From Lachnospiraceae bacterium (GTDB lineage: Bacteria; Bacillota; Clostridia; Lachnospirales; Lachnospiraceae), in the NCBI GenBank assembly GCA_900767585.1, contig CAAFZP010000075.1, positions 1-23,816 on the forward strand: 23,816 nucleotides of DNA, in the 5' to 3' direction. The notes below the pieces were generated by a model, which was given only the letters and a program-made list of their open reading frames with translations, did no database searches and was not told the DNA's origin. The position numbers and the translations under genes were made by a program. Shown here one piece after another: positions 22,214 to 23,816 of the stretch. Within the stretch, counting starts at the first letter, position 1. The number at the start of each line of letters is the position of its first letter.

Positions 22214-23617
22214 ATGAGACGATGGAATAAAGTGATCTTCTTGGGGGTAACATGTTTGGTGCTTGCCGGATGCGCAAAAAACCGGGGCGATGAACTGGCG
22301 AAGGACTACCAGAGAAATGACGCGCTGGAGGGAGATGTGTCTGCGGAGGCAGACAGCGTGACCGGGCATCTGGAGTATGAGCTTGTCAGTGATTCCGGAA
22401 TTACATTTACAGTGGCTGCGGATGTGACCGGTGGAGACCGGCTTGCAGAGAGCTGCTGCTATGGGGCAAAGCCGGTCGAAGTGGATGAGACATATCTGAA
22501 GGAACAGGTGTATACAGTGTTTGATGAGGGTACAGCGAAGCTGGTGAAGCCATATCCGGTGTGCAGCCAGGAAGAGATTTCTAAGCGCCAGGGAGAATTG
22601 CAGCAGAAACAGCAGGAGTTTCAGGTACAGGCGGATTCGGAGAAAAGTACCATTAACGAAATCTGGTCAAACGGGTTAGAGGCAGATTTTGCAGCCTGTA
22701 GTCTGGCTGGGGATCAGCAGGACGAAGAAATTGTTCAGAATGGCACGGGAAAGTACATCTATACAGCTAAAAAAACAGATGGTTCAACGACCGGTCTTGC
22801 AAGAATCGATGGAGAGATAGGGGAAGTTCCATATGTATATGAATGGACGTATTATGATGATACAAACAACGCTCCTTACTCGGTCACACGTTATACGCGA
22901 TATGATATGATCTTAGAGGGGATGTATTCTGGCATTACGGTCCGCCCGAAGACGGAGACGGATCTGGTAGATGGCCTTGATTTGCGGGATGCAGAGTCGA
23001 AGGCATATGATTTTCTTGTAAAGCTTGGATATGGAGATTTTTCGTGCTTTGAAACCGGGATCGGATCGAAGCTTGGCGAGAATACGGACAACACATCCAT
23101 GTCAGTTTCGTTAAATGACAACTGGTATTGCTTTTCTTATACACGTGTGAAGGATGGAATCATGGCTGCCGGTACATCGGGCGCACTTGATTTTACATTT
23201 GGAAATGCAGATGAATGGTCAACGCCGGATGAGGTGATAACGGTTGCGGTAGATGCAGATGGTGTGGCGGTTGTAAACATCCAGTCTGCACAGTATGAAG
23301 TGGATGAGACCGGAACGAAGATTGAAACCTTCCTTTCGATGGAACAGATAGATGCGGCTGCGCAGAAGTATATGCAGGAATTTAAAAAGACCGATGCATA
23401 TGCAACGGTCCGCAAGATGACCGTGGATCGGGTGAAGCTCAATTACGTCTATGCGCATTATACAAATGGAAAGTATAATGTAATCCCTGTGTGGGCGTAT
23501 TATGGGTTTACCGGGGATGACGGAAAAGAACGCTATCTGTTTGGCGTCAGTGCCGTGGACGGACAGATTGTGGAAGGGCAGTATCTGTATTATATAGATG
23601 AAACCTTTATGATATAA
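22214..23617 (+). CDS. predicted lipoprotein, second of two tandem paralogues
   Basis: 467 residues. MRRWNKVIFLG, hydrophobic stretch, lipobox LAGC with Cys20, then AKNRGDELAKDYQRND, clearly alike to the start of the preceding gene. The same landmarks follow: AADVTGGDRL, CYGAKP, NEIWSNGLEADF, ARIDGEIGEVPYVYE, LGYGDF, DNWYCFSY, MEQIDAAAQKYM, VKLNYVYAHYTNGKYNVIPVWAYYG and YLFGVSAVDGQIVEG. A Gln-rich helix (KRQGELQQKQQEFQVQ, about 115-130) replaces the charged stretch of the first copy. Similarity runs the whole length, so this is an old tandem duplication with substantial drift. AGGAGGG precedes the ATG, only 11 bases after the previous stop, so both are translated from one message. A strong terminator follows. 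Confidence 0.88.
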   Translation: MRRWNKVIFLGVTCLVLAGCAKNRGDELAKDYQRNDALEGDVSAEADSVTGHLEYELVSDSGITFTVAADVTGGDRLAESCCYGAKPVEVDETYLKEQVYTVFDEGTAKLVKPYPVCSQEEISKRQGELQQKQQEFQVQADSEKSTINEIWSNGLEADFAACSLAGDQQDEEIVQNGTGKYIYTAKKTDGSTTGLARIDGEIGEVPYVYEWTYYDDTNNAPYSVTRYTRYDMILEGMYSGITVRPKTETDLVDGLDLRDAESKAYDFLVKLGYGDFSCFETGIGSKLGENTDNTSMSVSLNDNWYCFSYTRVKDGIMAAGTSGALDFTFGNADEWSTPDEVITVAVDADGVAVVNIQSAQYEVDETGTKIETFLSMEQIDAAAQKYMQEFKKTDAYATVRKMTVDRVKLNYVYAHYTNGKYNVIPVWAYYGFTGDDGKERYLFGVSAVDGQIVEGQYLYYIDETFMI

Positions 23618-23625
23618 ATTCTATC

Positions 23626-23654
23626 GGAGAGTGCGTTGCACTCTCCTTTTTTTT
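23626..23654 (+). terminator. strong intrinsic terminator after the lipoprotein pair
   Basis: GGAGAGTGC (23626-23634) and GCACTCTCC (23638-23646) form a perfect 9-bp stem with a GTT loop, followed by eight T. Confidence 0.95.
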
Positions 23655-23664
23655 ATGGTAAAAT
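23636..23664 (+). promoter_or_regulatory. extended -10 promoter for dapF, overlapping the terminator
   Basis: TTGCAC (23636-23641), a 17-base spacer and TAAAAT (23659-23664) preceded by TGG (23656-23658). The -35 box lies inside the terminator hairpin and the T-run forms part of the spacer. The layout closely matches the rpsF promoter (TTGCAA, 17 bases, TGGTAATAT). Other A/T-rich -10-like hexamers at 23692-23702 are less convincing because no -35 box is spaced for them. Confidence 0.5.
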
Positions 23665-23732
23665 TTCAGTGGTTTAGTTTGGAAAAACGAGTAAAATATA
23701 AAATAAACGAAAAAAAGATGGAAGGTGAGCAT

Positions 23733-23816
23733 ATGAGACTTCATTTTACGAAGATGGAAGGACTTGGCAATGACTATGTCTATGTCAACTGCTTCAAGGA
23801 AAAAGTAGAACATCCA
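23733..23816 (+). CDS. dapF: diaminopimelate epimerase, N-terminal 28 codons (cut by window end)
   Basis: The reading frame from the ATG at 23733 stays open to the window edge. It begins MRLHFTKMEGLGNDYVYVNC. The family signature near the N-terminus is F-x-K-M-x-G-L-G-N-D-(F/Y), with Asn contacting substrate, and it is matched exactly. DapF interconverts LL- and meso-diaminopimelate in the cytoplasm for lysine and peptidoglycan synthesis. GAAGGTGAG lies at the right distance before the ATG. Another in-frame ATG at 23718 has no ribosome binding site and was not chosen. The catalytic Cys residues lie beyond the window. Confidence 0.9.
   Translation, partial: MRLHFTKMEGLGNDYVYVNCFKEKVEHP

Overview
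The window looks like chromosome of a Gram-positive member of the Clostridia, most likely Lachnospiraceae. This is inferred from moderate G+C, strong AGGAGG-type ribosome binding sites, frequent GTG starts, single-membrane lipoprotein signals, the rpsF-ssb-rpsR cluster, and the style of the coding sequences. It is not proven. Every gene I can support lies on the + strand. No tRNA, rRNA, CRISPR array or insertion sequence was seen.

Region 1 (about 1-3805) carries an alanine racemase whose start is near or beyond the left edge, a polytopic oligosaccharide-flippase-type membrane protein, and a lipoprotein. Together they suggest an envelope theme. Region 2 (3806-8476) holds four genes. The first is an orphan protein whose C-terminal half resembles the flagellar cap protein FliD, read from its own promoter and closed by a terminator. 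The second is an RsuA-family rRNA pseudouridine synthase. The third is an unusual single-pass membrane protein with three copies of an EGATTVLS motif, a Gly/Pro/Met tandem repeat, helical repeats and MORN-like repeats. It starts a two-gene unit with an unrecognised 315-residue protein. Region 3 (8507-9752) is the housekeeping operon rpsF-ssb-rpsR, with an extended -10 promoter, a leader hairpin that may be the S6:S18 autoregulatory site, and a strong terminator.

Region 4 (9791-23654) is the most interesting part. It is a tightly packed co-directional cluster: a HlyD/MacA-type adaptor lipoprotein, a double-length adaptor lipoprotein with two adaptor modules in one chain, a large FtsX/MacB-type permease with two extracytoplasmic domains, two different MacB/LolD-type ATPases, an OmpR-family response regulator, a sensor histidine kinase and a one-pass membrane protein. 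After it come two tandem paralogous lipoproteins. The promoter before the first adaptor and the promoter before the lipoprotein pair share the same layout: two TTGATACA-like direct repeats exactly 11 bp apart, with the -10 hexamer exactly 17 bp after the start of the second repeat. This is the geometry used by PhoB/OmpR-family activators. I infer that the encoded response regulator controls both units. The whole would then be a self-regulated envelope transport system with its own lipoprotein effectors.

The window ends in the first 28 codons of dapF (diaminopimelate epimerase). Its likely promoter overlaps the terminator of the lipoprotein pair.
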